Shown: positions 16,642 to 25,288 of the stretch, in pieces
Layout: each line of letters opens with the position of its first letter
How positions within the stretch are numbered: the stretch's first letter is position 1
The notes under the pieces: model-generated
Told to the model about the DNA's origin: nothing
Database searches by the model: none
Seen by the model: the letters and a program-made list of their open reading frames with translations, nothing else
Origin: Macrococcus armenti
Lineage (GTDB): Bacteria > Bacillota > Bacilli > Staphylococcales > Staphylococcaceae
Reading direction: 5' to 3'
DNA length: 64,000 nucleotides
NCBI RefSeq assembly: GCF_020097135.1
Contig: NZ_CP083608.1
Coordinates: 248,001 to 312,000, forward strand
Program-made: the position numbers and the translations under genes

Positions 16642-17190
16642 ATGACTAGTGTTATATTAGAACTTCCGCAAAAGAAATACTTATCAGATTTATACTTTTG
16701 GAGGTTTGAAGATGAAGTACAAGAATCATTCAAATGGAATGGACCATACTTTCCTAAACCAACAACTAAACTATCAAAGCAAGAGTTCATTGAACAGGAG
16801 TTTAAGAATAAATATCTTTTAGAAACAATACCTTCAACGATGTTTATTATTAAAGATGAGGAGTTTATTGGAACGGTGCATGCCTACTGGGAAAGTGAAG
16901 TGACGAGCTGGATGGAGATCGGTATTGTTATTTATAATCCCGATTATTGGAGTGGTGGATATGGAACGAGTGCTTTAAAGCAATGGATTGATTATATTTT
17001 TACTAATAGTGACATCCATCGAATCGGATTATCTACATGGTCTGGTAATATCCGTATGATTAAACTTGCTGAAAAGTTAGGTATGCAACAAGAAGCATGT
17101 ATTCGTAAAGCAAGAATCGTTGAAGGGGAATACTACGATGCGATAAAGATGGGAATGTTACGAGAAGAATGGAAATGTCATACACTATAA
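16642..17190 (+). CDS. GNAT acetyltransferase, RimJ/RimL type
   Basis: 182-residue acetyltransferase of the RimJ/RimL (Acetyltransf_3) type. IGIVIYNPDYWSGGYGTSALKQWIDYIF is split across the CoA-binding beta-strand and helix, and LSTWSGNIRMIKLAEKLGMQQEA is the usual C-terminal signature. Relatives acetylate ribosomal proteins or small amines; the target here is unknown. Probably co-transcribed with its neighbours. Confidence 0.85.
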   Translation: MTSVILELPQKKYLSDLYFWRFEDEVQESFKWNGPYFPKPTTKLSKQEFIEQEFKNKYLLETIPSTMFIIKDEEFIGTVHAYWESEVTSWMEIGIVIYNPDYWSGGYGTSALKQWIDYIFTNSDIHRIGLSTWSGNIRMIKLAEKLGMQQEACIRKARIVEGEYYDAIKMGMLREEWKCHTL

Positions 17191-17208
17191 AATTATCGGA
17201 GGTCTAGC

Positions 17209-18834
17209 ATGCAGAGTTTCTGGGTTTATGTATTAATTACGATTGTGTTAATTGGTATAGGTATTGGTTATAGCGTTTATGACAGTATTCAATTGAAGCG
17301 TAAAATAAAAACATTGTTTAATAAGCAAGCGACGCTTTTCAGACAAAAAGGTAATCATATTATGTTTGATCATTATTATAAGCATATTAGTAAATCAGAA
17401 CCACGATGTATTGATGATATTACCTGGAATGATTTAAGTATGGACCAATTATTTCAACGTATAAACTATCACTTTACTTCAGTTGGTGAAGAGTATACAT
17501 ATACGTTACTGCGTAATTTCCCGGGTCATAATGTAGATGAATTGATTATGAATAATGTTACTGAAGATGTAGCATATCGTGAGAAGTTATCATTTATATT
17601 AGCGAAGCTTGGTAGAAATGCGAATAATGATGCAAGTCAGTTTACAGTGCATTATCAGAAAAAAGAGCGTTACAACAAGCTGATGATACTCGTTAGTTTC
17701 TTACCGATACTGAGTTTAGTAATGTTTTACTTCGGTGTCTCTATTGGTATATTCAGTGTAATTGTTGCAATGGGTGTCGTTATGGGGCTGTCAGTAAAAT
17801 TCCAGTCTCAAAGTGAACTCGTTTATAACGATTTATTCTATGCAATTAAGGTTATTGACACTGCTAACGAGATAATGAAATTAAACGGTCATAAATCAAA
17901 TATTAGTAAGATGAAGTCTGTTAAGTGGATGAGTTATTTCATGTTGAACGATGATAAGAATGAAGGGAATATTGCGCTTACAATGATTAATGCGATGAAG
18001 CAGATGTTTTTAATTGATTATCATTTGTATCATCGTGCGCTTGCGATACTTCATAAACATCATGAAGATTTCGCGACGTACTTCAAAGTAGTAGGACAGG
18101 CAGATGCAAGTTATAGTACTGCTTTATGGCGAACGACATTACCATATTACGCGATTCCTGAAGTTGCTGAAGATAAAAAGCTTGAAGCGGAGGAAGTGTA
18201 TCATCCGTTACTTGATCGTGCTGTAGCGAATGATTTTAACTACGCGCATTCTGTGCTGTTAACAGGCTCTAATGCCTCAGGTAAATCTACATTTATGAAA
18301 ACGATGGCGATAAATTTAGTAATGGCCCAAGGTCTGAGTACATCAACAAGTGAACGATTTGTGTATCAACCAGGTATCGTAGCCACTTCAATGAATTTAG
18401 AAGATAGTTTAGCGAAAGGTGATAGTTACTTTATCGCAGAAATTAAATCAGTGAAGCGACTTATAGAAGTGCTTAAATTGGCATTACCGACGTATATATT
18501 CATTGATGAAATATTGCGTGGAACGAATACGAAAGAACGAATTGCTTCAGCAACTGCAATATTAGATTATTTGAACTTGCATCAAAACAGTTTACTATTT
18601 GCAGCAACACATGATATTGAATTAACTGAAATATTGACACACTTTGATTTTTATTACTTTAAAGAAACACTGACTGAAGATAATGATATAACATTTGATT
18701 ACACGATTAGAAAAGGTGTTACAATGACTTCGAATGCAATAGAGCTTATGCGTATTCATAATTATCCTGAAAGTATATATAACAATGCCAAATCACAGCT
18801 CAAACAATTAAAACAATTGAATATGGAGGCTTAA
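17209..18834 (+). CDS. Membrane-anchored MutS-like ATPase
   Basis: 541-residue protein with an N-terminal helix (about residues 5-25), two further helices (about 160-200), a lever-like helical middle and a C-terminal MutS domain V ATPase. Walker A is GSNASGKST (about residues 351-359), Walker B is YIFIDEILRG, and ATHDIEL is the switch. The mismatch-recognition domains of MutS are absent. Homologues occur widely in Firmicutes without assigned function, so a mismatch-repair role should not be assumed. Confidence 0.82.
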   Translation: MQSFWVYVLITIVLIGIGIGYSVYDSIQLKRKIKTLFNKQATLFRQKGNHIMFDHYYKHISKSEPRCIDDITWNDLSMDQLFQRINYHFTSVGEEYTYTLLRNFPGHNVDELIMNNVTEDVAYREKLSFILAKLGRNANNDASQFTVHYQKKERYNKLMILVSFLPILSLVMFYFGVSIGIFSVIVAMGVVMGLSVKFQSQSELVYNDLFYAIKVIDTANEIMKLNGHKSNISKMKSVKWMSYFMLNDDKNEGNIALTMINAMKQMFLIDYHLYHRALAILHKHHEDFATYFKVVGQADASYSTALWRTTLPYYAIPEVAEDKKLEAEEVYHPLLDRAVANDFNYAHSVLLTGSNASGKSTFMKTMAINLVMAQGLSTSTSERFVYQPGIVATSMNLEDSLAKGDSYFIAEIKSVKRLIEVLKLALPTYIFIDEILRGTNTKERIASATAILDYLNLHQNSLLFAATHDIELTEILTHFDFYYFKETLTEDNDITFDYTIRKGVTMTSNAIELMRIHNYPESIYNNAKSQLKQLKQLNMEA

Positions 18835-18857
18835 GCACCGGATACCCGGTGCTTTTA
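18833..18857 (+). terminator. Intrinsic terminator after the MutS-like gene
   Basis: 9-bp stem AAGCACCGG / CCGGTGCTT with a 4-nt loop and a short T-run, starting at the stop codon. Confidence 0.85.
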
Positions 18858-18871
18858 TATTATTATAATCT

Positions 18872-18903
18872 AATTGTATATATGTAAATACGTATATACA
18901 ATT
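18872..18903. promoter_or_regulatory. Inverted repeat upstream of the AbrB-Doc pair, likely autoregulatory operator
   Basis: 13-bp arms AATTGTATATATG and CGTATATACAATT (12 of 13 paired) around a 6-nt spacer, 43 bp before the antitoxin start. AbrB/MazE-type antitoxins bind such palindromes in their own promoter; binding here is inferred. Confidence 0.6.
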
Positions 18904-18946
18904 AGTGGTAAAAAGTTTATAATGTAATTAGAAGGAGATGATATTA

Positions 18947-19210
18947 ATGAAATATGAAGCAAATCGTGATAATCATAGTATTATAAAAGAGCAGAAGTTA
19001 TGGAAAACGGGAAATTCAACTGTAGTTACTATCCCGAAAGAGATGATGGAGAACTTAAATGTTACAGTAGGTGATACATTAGAGTTTAATTTAATGTCAG
19101 ATGGTGTCGTTATAAAGAAAAAGGAGTCTACTGATCAGGACATATTAGATTTAGCAAAAGAAATATCACAAGAGTATCATGAAACATTTGAGAAGTTGGT
19201 GGAGAGATAA
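18947..19210 (+). CDS. AbrB/MazE-type antitoxin
   Basis: 87-residue protein whose middle is a swapped-hairpin AbrB fold (KLWKTGNSTVVTIPKEMMENLNVTVGDTLEF is the conserved core, split over residues about 18-48). The C-terminal tail (DILDLAKEISQEYHETFEKL) is a helix suited to cover the toxin. ATG 18947 follows AAGGAG. It overlaps the Doc-like toxin gene by one base. Confidence 0.85.
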   Translation: MKYEANRDNHSIIKEQKLWKTGNSTVVTIPKEMMENLNVTVGDTLEFNLMSDGVVIKKKESTDQDILDLAKEISQEYHETFEKLVER

Positions 19211-19593
19211 TGTATTATCTAACTGAAGAGGACATTATACTTCTAAATACATTTTTAATAAAAAAATATTCTCCGAATGAACAAATTGGTGTAGTAGAAC
19301 CAACCGCACTGCATCTGACTGTATCATCACCTAAGCAACATGTTTCTGGTGAAGAGTTATATCCAACTATATATTTAAAAGCTGCAAATTTATATAGAAA
19401 TATTGTGATGAAGCATATTTTTTATAATGGTAATAAACGAACAGCGTTCATGGCACTCAATGTATTTTTGAGGAAGAACGGTCTGAAACTCAAAGTTGAT
19501 GCTGATGATGCGGTTGAATTTATCGTACGTATTGCTACTGAACGATTAGAAGAAGACGTCATAGCTGAATGGATTGAACGCTATATTGAATAA
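19210..19593 (+). CDS. Fic/Doc-family death-on-curing toxin
   Basis: 127-residue Fic-fold protein of the Doc branch. The active-site motif is HIFYNGNKR with His69; Doc toxins phosphorylate and inactivate elongation factor Tu. The canonical form H-x-F-x-(D/N)-(G/A)-N-K-R is complete, so the toxin looks active. Its partner is an AbrB-type rather than a Phd-type antitoxin. It should be held inactive by the upstream product in a type II toxin-antitoxin pair. Confidence 0.87.
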   Translation: MYYLTEEDIILLNTFLIKKYSPNEQIGVVEPTALHLTVSSPKQHVSGEELYPTIYLKAANLYRNIVMKHIFYNGNKRTAFMALNVFLRKNGLKLKVDADDAVEFIVRIATERLEEDVIAEWIERYIE

Positions 19594-19595
19594 CA

Positions 19596-19630
19596 GAGGC
19601 TATAAACAATCATGTTTGTAGTCTCTTTTT
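19596..19630 (+). terminator. Intrinsic terminator after the toxin gene
   Basis: Imperfect stem GAGGCTATAAACA / TGTTTGTAGTCTC with a 4-nt loop and a T-run. Confidence 0.75.
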
Positions 19631-19699
19631 ATATTACATATGTTAGTAATACTTTACAAAATGTTAGGTATATTGTACATTAGTGGTGAGGTGAACAGC

Positions 19700-19909
19700 A
19701 TGCTCAAGTCTCATTTAAAAGAGTACCGTGCAAAATTTAACATGAATCAAAGTGAGTTAGCGGATAGAGTTGGTGTCACAAGACAGACGATTGGTTTTAT
19801 CGAAAAAGGTACGATTTCACCGTCTATCACGTTAGTTTTAAAGATTTGTCGTGTATTTCAATGTCAAGTTGAAAATCTTTTCGAATTGGAGGATGTTGAA
19901 GATGAGTGA
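19700..19909 (+). CDS. Small XRE-family (Cro/CI) regulator
   Basis: 69-residue helix-turn-helix protein, little more than the DNA-binding domain (MNQSELADRVGVTRQTIGFIEKG). ATG 19700 follows GTGAGGTGA. The next gene, a four-helix membrane protein, overlaps its end by 8 bp. Such YgzD-like regulator/membrane protein pairs are common in Firmicutes; the ligand is unknown. Confidence 0.85.
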   Translation: MLKSHLKEYRAKFNMNQSELADRVGVTRQTIGFIEKGTISPSITLVLKICRVFQCQVENLFELEDVEDE

Positions 19910-20396
19910 ACAACAATTTAAAAAGATTTATCCGTTATTTAATTTAGTTTGTATTGTATGTATTGGATTACTTATCATTCCACTAAGTATGGTTATGCAT
20001 TATACGATTAATGAGAAGGACGTATTGTTTGCCATTCATATTGATCCATATAAGTATGGGAGTGTATTTTTGTACTTTATCATTGCTGCAATCATCATTA
20101 ATATCATATTGTTGTTTGCAGGTACATTATTTCTCATATGGGCAAAGAAAAAGTTCAAAAAAATTAACTTAGTGCCAGAGATTAATGATATGGATGAAGG
20201 AATGAGTTACGTTACGTATGAATCTATGAAACAATCATACACATGGCTGAGTATACTCTTCCCATTTTTTACGGCAATCATCTTTTTACTCCCAGATAAT
20301 TTTGTAACAAAACCGGTTGTACTGAGTATGCTGCTTGTAATGTGCATAATAATGTATTTGACTTATTATTTTAGAAATAGAAAGCTATTAAATTAA
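19902..20396 (+). CDS. Four-helix membrane protein paired with an XRE regulator
   Basis: 164-residue protein with hydrophobic helices at about residues 12-33, 50-78, 113-130 and 137-155, resembling DUF3169-like partners of small XRE regulators. ATG 19902 lies within the regulator gene (8-bp overlap), so translation is coupled. No catalytic motif is visible. It may control or respond to its regulator; this is inference from the pairing. Confidence 0.65.
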   Translation: MSEQQFKKIYPLFNLVCIVCIGLLIIPLSMVMHYTINEKDVLFAIHIDPYKYGSVFLYFIIAAIIINIILLFAGTLFLIWAKKKFKKINLVPEINDMDEGMSYVTYESMKQSYTWLSILFPFFTAIIFLLPDNFVTKPVVLSMLLVMCIIMYLTYYFRNRKLLN

Positions 20397-20409
20397 AAAT
20401 TTGGAACTT

Positions 20410-20439
20410 AAGACTTCATTATTGATGAAGTCTTTTTTA
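20410..20439 (+). terminator. Intrinsic terminator
   Basis: Perfect 10-bp stem AAGACTTCAT / ATGAAGTCTT with a 5-nt loop and a T-run. Confidence 0.88.
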
Positions 20440-20535
20440 TTAATTTATTGTAAATTTTCAGAAAACATTTAAATAATATATACAATTAATCTATAATTAT
20501 GTATGTAATTAAATTTCTGTTTATAGGAGGACAAT

Positions 20536-21447
20536 ATGGAAGATATCGTAATTGGAAAAAGTAGATTTAAAATTGGTTGCTCAGTATTTATCCTACTTAT
20601 CGTATCGATTATTTTAGGTGTTATTGTTTTCATGGGCGACCTTGATTCTATAGGTAAATTAATTGTAGGTGCATTGTTTGTACTTATGGTTGGATGTGTG
20701 GTCTTTTATTTCATTCAATTTATGAATAGTAAGCCGTTATTAATTTTGAAAGATGAAGGTTTCTATGATTATTCGACGATTGGAGCTACTGGTGACAGAC
20801 TGATTCGCTGGGACGAAGTGGATCATATTGATTTAATTCAGTATGGAAATCAAAAGAACATTTCTGTATTTCTGAAAAACCCCGAGGAAACTTTAAAGGA
20901 TGCCAAAGCGACAAGTAAAGCATTGTCTTCTATTAATAATAGCATGATGGATGCAGGTCACATTAATATTATCGTGAGAAACGCAGCCGGTATTACATCT
21001 GAAGAGTGTGCTGTATTAATGATGCAAATTCTGGAAGATAAGCAACATAAACAAAATATTACTGAAAAGTTAAGCGGTCTAGGTGAAGCTGCAGTTCAGT
21101 ATTTTGAAGATTTATCAGATAGACATGATGATGAAAGGGCTACTGTATTAAATAACCGTGGCTACGTTTTAACTGTTGAGCTTGATAAAAAGTATCAAAA
21201 AGCACCGGACGTTGTGCAGCTGCAGCAAGTGATACTTACGTTACAGGAACTTGTTAAACAACCTGCAGTTCTGGCGAAGTTATCATCTGACGATATTGAT
21301 GATATTGAGAAAGGGATGCTGCCTAAAGGTTATACATTACATCATCATGAAGTACCGTGTAAGTTTGAACTTGTACCACAAGTACTTCACAATGAAACAC
21401 CGCATTTAGGTGGAAATGTACTATGGGGAGGTAAGTTAGAACTATGA
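20536..21447 (+). CDS. Membrane-anchored toxin candidate: STM3941-like domain fused to an LHH-type HNH nuclease
   Basis: 303-residue protein. Two helices (about residues 15-35 and 42-62) are followed by an STM3941-like segment (LLILKDEGFYDYSTIG, LIRWDEVDHIDL, ISVFLKNPEE; about 70-175). The C-terminal 45 residues read GYTLHHHEVPCKFELVPQ then LHNETPHLGG, the signature of LHH nuclease toxins (HNH/endonuclease VII fold), with His269-His271, His285 and His290 as likely catalytic or metal residues. The gene overlaps the SUKH-domain gene by 4 bp (ATGA). No WXG, LXG or secretion signal is seen, so how or whether it leaves the cell is open. Confidence 0.72.
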   Translation: MEDIVIGKSRFKIGCSVFILLIVSIILGVIVFMGDLDSIGKLIVGALFVLMVGCVVFYFIQFMNSKPLLILKDEGFYDYSTIGATGDRLIRWDEVDHIDLIQYGNQKNISVFLKNPEETLKDAKATSKALSSINNSMMDAGHINIIVRNAAGITSEECAVLMMQILEDKQHKQNITEKLSGLGEAAVQYFEDLSDRHDDERATVLNNRGYVLTVELDKKYQKAPDVVQLQQVILTLQELVKQPAVLAKLSSDDIDDIEKGMLPKGYTLHHHEVPCKFELVPQVLHNETPHLGGNVLWGGKLEL

Positions 21448-22547
21448 TGAATACTTTAAAAACAAATGCATTATATTCAGAGCCGATTTACTCAGAAGAC
21501 TATATCAAGTATATCGAAGCGTATCATGAACATAAATTACCGGAATCATTCAAATCATTTATAAATGTTTTAAATGGTGCTGTATTTAATAATGTTGTCG
21601 TGAATAATACGAATGTAAGACGTAAGTTTATTTCGCTGTACAAAGTATTTTCTTTAAATCCGGATAGTCGTTATGAGAATACATATGTACCTGTTATCGG
21701 AAACTTTTCAGATTTAGGGGAGTTCTTCATATTTGCTACGGATGCGTTTAATAACTACTTTGCGCTTGATTATAGAAATGATAAAGACATACCGTCAGTT
21801 GTGTTTATTGAACATGAGCAGTTTAACACAGTTGAAGAAACGACGATGACGAAAGGTCCTGACTTTTATGAATCATGTGAAAAGCTATCAGAATTTACAT
21901 CTGCAATTTTTGAAATTGCAGACAACTTTGAAAGTTTTGTCTCAAAACTTGAAATTGTAAACGATGGCTTTTTGGACGGTGTTTCTATTGAGAACATGAA
22001 TCGCAATATTGAATTAAATACGACAGACTTTGATGAAATAGAGACGCATATGAAGTGGCTTAACAATAGACTTGTCGAAGCGGCAAAGAAAGTAGACGGT
22101 ATTATACCTCCAGATTACAAAGCGTTCCTGCTTTATTACGGTAAAAATCATGCAGGACAAGTAGAAGGAGAAATTGGTTCAAATAGTGAGAAAGAACCGC
22201 ATAAGTATGTGACGCTTAAAGCGTTTATAGACAAATTTAATCCGAATATGGAGCGTCTTCAACCTGAAATAGATCGATTAGAAAATGTGTTGAAGCGTAT
22301 ATTAAATAATGAAGTAAAATCTGTTCAAGGAGATCCGATTACAGGCGTTTCAATTTATTACGAAGTGGATGGCGGATTAAAGACGAACGTAAGTTATGTA
22401 GATTGGTCTCAACATGAAGATATTACAGTAATAGACCGATACCATGAAGTGTTAAAACGATATACGTCACATGATGGCTATGATGAGGAAACGCTACGAA
22501 AAATTGAACGTGTAGCAGAAATTGAGCAACATAGTGATAAGAAGTAA
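21444..22547 (+). CDS. Two-domain SUKH (SMI1/KNR4) immunity protein candidate
   Basis: 367-residue cytoplasmic protein. The first SUKH domain (about residues 10-160) shows LPESFKSFINVLNGA, IGNFSDLGEFFIFATD and FALDYRNDKDIPSVVFIEHE. A second SUKH-like unit (about 195-330) begins KVDGIIPPDYKAFLLYYG. SUKH proteins neutralise nuclease toxins. It is translationally coupled to the LHH nuclease gene by an ATGA overlap, and a terminator follows, which marks the two as one toxin-immunity operon. Confidence 0.75.
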   Translation: MMNTLKTNALYSEPIYSEDYIKYIEAYHEHKLPESFKSFINVLNGAVFNNVVVNNTNVRRKFISLYKVFSLNPDSRYENTYVPVIGNFSDLGEFFIFATDAFNNYFALDYRNDKDIPSVVFIEHEQFNTVEETTMTKGPDFYESCEKLSEFTSAIFEIADNFESFVSKLEIVNDGFLDGVSIENMNRNIELNTTDFDEIETHMKWLNNRLVEAAKKVDGIIPPDYKAFLLYYGKNHAGQVEGEIGSNSEKEPHKYVTLKAFIDKFNPNMERLQPEIDRLENVLKRILNNEVKSVQGDPITGVSIYYEVDGGLKTNVSYVDWSQHEDITVIDRYHEVLKRYTSHDGYDEETLRKIERVAEIEQHSDKK

Positions 22548-22550
22548 GAC

Positions 22551-22585
22551 AAACAAGAATGTGCATATTGCACATTCTTGTTTTT
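22551..22585 (+). terminator. Intrinsic terminator after the immunity gene
   Basis: 15-bp stem AAACAAGAATGTGCA / TGCACATTCTTGTTT with a 3-nt loop and a T-run. Confidence 0.9.
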
Positions 22586-22616
22586 AACAAAATGATGAAT
22601 GGGGAAGGTATGTAAT

Positions 22617-23678
22617 ATGAATAATCGTTATAAAAAGAAACCTGATTTCAATACACTACATGATAAGTCGTCAAATGTAGATAGTAATAAAAGTGTAAGA
22701 AAACGTCGCATTATCATTACAACTATTATTGCATTACTACTCAGTTTAGTAGTGGTTGCAATCGCTGCTGTAATGATGAACATGGATAATAAGCAGAACA
22801 AAGAGAAAAATTTATTAACTGAACAAAACGAAAGTAAAGAAACAACTAAACAGCCATCGGAATCTAAAATTGTAGAAACAGATGAAGAAGAAACTGTAAA
22901 AAACAGTGAGGATATCGTTATAGAAGAAATTACTAAAGGTATTCAAGAACATAAGCCAAAATTATTAACAAAACATATTAAATTCAAAGGTAAACCAATT
23001 ACAGAAGAAATGGCAAATGCATGGTTGAAGTTAATCGATGAAACAGGAGAGAAAGAGGCGATTGCCAATAACTTCGAGATTATGATGAAGCAGAATGTCA
23101 GACAAGAATTACCTGTGTTTTCTGATGCTCTAATGTTTCATAGAGAGACGCTGTTAGAAATAGATGCTCGCCGTGGAAAATATTCGCTTTCACTTCCAGA
23201 AAATCGAGCTTATTTAGGAGATAGTTATAATCAAAAATTAAGTTTTAACTTGTTAGGAAAACAGCACGATTATGAACTTTCAAAATATGATACGAAAGTC
23301 GTAGAAAATATTCCGCTTGGTATATATAAAGTAAAAGCTAAAAAGATAATTAAAAATGAAACATTCAATGGCGAATTTGAAATTAATCCATTAAAAAGTG
23401 AAACAGATGTAATAAATAACTTCGATTTTATGAAGATTGATGTGTATTTATATAATAATTATGGTATAAAAGAAGATTTAACGCTCCATGTTGATGATAA
23501 GCAAATAAAGGTTAAAGATCCAGATAGTATTGAAGATATTTTTATAAAAGTGAATGATGAAACAGAAATCTATGCAACTGCTGTAAAAAGAGGAAAAACG
23601 GTAACTACGAATAAAGTGAAAGTGACGAAATCTATGGCCAATCACAATCGCTCAATGCATGTACAGTTAATGTTTTAA
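22617..23678 (+). CDS. TcaA-like membrane-anchored protein
   Basis: 353-residue protein with a short basic cytoplasmic N-terminus, one membrane helix (about residues 32-55), a Lys/Glu-rich linker and an outward region of about 270 residues. The pattern KPITEEMANAWLKLI, IPLGIYKVKAKK, FNGEFEIN and IEDIFIKV resembles the extracellular domains of the TcaA/YvbJ family, which affect glycopeptide resistance in staphylococci. The zinc ribbon usual at the N-terminus is missing. ATG 22617 follows GGGGAAGG; an upstream ATG at 22599 lacks a ribosome site. Confidence 0.65.
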   Translation: MNNRYKKKPDFNTLHDKSSNVDSNKSVRKRRIIITTIIALLLSLVVVAIAAVMMNMDNKQNKEKNLLTEQNESKETTKQPSESKIVETDEEETVKNSEDIVIEEITKGIQEHKPKLLTKHIKFKGKPITEEMANAWLKLIDETGEKEAIANNFEIMMKQNVRQELPVFSDALMFHRETLLEIDARRGKYSLSLPENRAYLGDSYNQKLSFNLLGKQHDYELSKYDTKVVENIPLGIYKVKAKKIIKNETFNGEFEINPLKSETDVINNFDFMKIDVYLYNNYGIKEDLTLHVDDKQIKVKDPDSIEDIFIKVNDETEIYATAVKRGKTVTTNKVKVTKSMANHNRSMHVQLMF

Positions 23679-23794
23679 AAATATGTTGTTTAAGAGTGAA
23701 TAATTGATGCTTTATTATTTGAACGCGCATATACTTAAGCAATTGAGATGTGAAGTTGTACTTACAATTGTTCACATAAAAGGGAAAAAACAAT

Positions 23795-23868
23795 ATGAAA
23801 TACTTAAATAACAGAAACAAATATTCAATTAGAAAGTTTACAGTAGGTGCGGCCTCACTTATGATCGG
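23795..23868 (+). pseudogene. YSIRK signal-peptide remnant of a cell-wall protein
   Basis: Behind AAAAGGGAAAAAACA an ATG opens MKYLNNRNKYSIRKFTVGAASLMIG, a standard YSIRK/Gram-positive secretion signal written here across about 25 codons (23795-23869). The rest of the adhesin, and any LPXTG anchor, is absent: the frame runs on antisense through a CHY zinc-finger remnant and stops at 24040. The open frame is therefore a deletion product, not an intact gene. Confidence 0.7.
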
Positions 23869-24007
23869 TATGATGATGTATCGCTTCATAACATTTGTGA
23901 CATGGGTAAAATGCACTATCATTCGGGAACTGAAAGCTAACGATATCTTCAAATTTATTGTAATGTGCACAACGACCTTTTTTATCTATGTTAATGCCTT
24001 TATACAT
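23855..24007 (-). pseudogene. N-terminal half of a CHY zinc-finger protein
   Basis: 50-codon frame from ATG 24007 with a strong ribosome site (GGAGGT, 24015-24020). It reads GRCAHYNKFEDIVSFQF and then YPCHKCYEAIHHH, the first metal-binding part of CHY zinc-finger proteins of about 100 residues. The second half with further Cys pairs is missing, and the frame ends after a few residues inside the YSIRK signal-peptide region of the opposite strand. One deletion would explain both remnants. Confidence 0.7.
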
Positions 24008-24133
24008 ATTAAATACCTCCATAGTCATAACTTTATTTGATTATACATGATTAATACAAAGATATTAAATTATCAAATATTCATTAATGAAAAGTGGTAT
24101 ACTTTCAAAGTAAAATTTTTCTTGGAGGTCTAT

Positions 24134-25288
24134 ATGTCAGATACTTTAAAACGAGAATGGCTGAGTCAGCCATTACAGAATATATTAGCAGGAGTCGTCG
24201 TGTCTCTTGCATTAATCCCTGAAGTTATTGCGTTTAGTGTAATCGCAGGGGTGGATCCGATGGTTGGATTATATGCATCATTTATCATTGCAGTCGTCAT
24301 TGCATTTACAGGTGGAAGAAGTGCAATGATTTCAGCAGCAGCGGGTGCTATCGCATTACTTGTGTTTTCACTCGTTAAAGAGCATGGTGTTGAATATTTG
24401 TTTGCAGCAACTGTATTGATGGGAATGCTGCAAATCATCATGGGGTTTTTAAAAGTAGGGAATTTACTGAAGTACATTCCAAACACTGTAATGATTGGTT
24501 TTGTTGATTCACTCGCCATACTCATATTCGTCTCTCAACTACAGCACATTTTTAATATTAACGGATGGACGTATGGCTTTACTGTAGCGACAATCTTAAT
24601 TGTATACTTTATGCCGAAGTTCTTTACGAAAGTACCGGCGCCTCTCATTGCGGTTGTGATACTCACGACAATTTCAATAATGATGAATGCCGATGTAAAG
24701 ACGGTAGGTGATCTTGGAGAAATAAAGCGTACGTTACCACATTTCTCACTGCCGAATGTTCCGTTAAACTTTGAAACGTTTATGATTATATTCCCGTACA
24801 GCTTATCGATGGCAGTCGTCGGATTAGTTGAAAGTTTACTTACGGCACGTATTGTAGATGATACATTAAAAAGTGAAAGTGATAAAAATAAAGAGTCGCG
24901 AGGTCAGGGGATTGCTAATATATTCTCTGGCGTATTCGGTGGTATTGGGGGTTGTGCAATGATTGCGCAAACTGTAATGAATTTGAAAACTGGAGGAACG
25001 ACAAGACTTTCTTCTATCGCGACAGGTTCTGTATTGATGTTTCTGATTATTGTTCTCGGAGACTACGTCGTGCAAATTCCGATGAGTATTCTTGCGGGTA
25101 TAATGGTTGTCGCAGCATTCAGTACATTTGATTTCGGAACGTTTAAGTTTTTAAAGAAAGCAAGTCTTGTAGATATTATCGTAGTATTAACAACAATTAT
25201 ATTAGTTCTGATGACACATAATTTAGCAATTGGTGTTATTGCGGGGAGTGTAATCAACTTTATATTTAATAAGAAAGTGGTGGCATAA
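24134..25288 (+). CDS. SulP-family anion transporter without STAS domain
   Basis: 384-residue transporter with about 11-12 hydrophobic segments. SulP features: GVVVSLALIPEVIAFSVIAGVDPMVGLYAS is the family signature region (here described in parts), and GGRSAMISAAAG follows. The C-terminal cytoplasmic STAS domain usual in this family is absent; the protein ends soon after the last helix. ATG 24134 follows TTGGAGG. It is followed directly by a universal stress protein, which may take over a regulatory role. The transported anion (sulfate, bicarbonate or other) is not predictable. Confidence 0.85.
   Translation: MSDTLKREWLSQPLQNILAGVVVSLALIPEVIAFSVIAGVDPMVGLYASFIIAVVIAFTGGRSAMISAAAGAIALLVFSLVKEHGVEYLFAATVLMGMLQIIMGFLKVGNLLKYIPNTVMIGFVDSLAILIFVSQLQHIFNINGWTYGFTVATILIVYFMPKFFTKVPAPLIAVVILTTISIMMNADVKTVGDLGEIKRTLPHFSLPNVPLNFETFMIIFPYSLSMAVVGLVESLLTARIVDDTLKSESDKNKESRGQGIANIFSGVFGGIGGCAMIAQTVMNLKTGGTTRLSSIATGSVLMFLIIVLGDYVVQIPMSILAGIMVVAAFSTFDFGTFKFLKKASLVDIIVVLTTIILVLMTHNLAIGVIAGSVINFIFNKKVVA

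Noticed and set aside
17209-18834. MutS mismatch repair protein
   Set aside because: Only the ATPase domain is shared; mismatch-recognition domains are missing and there are membrane helices.
23795-24040. 81-codon intact gene starting with a YSIRK signal
   Set aside because: After the signal peptide the frame is antisense to a clear CHY zinc-finger remnant and shows no surface-protein features.
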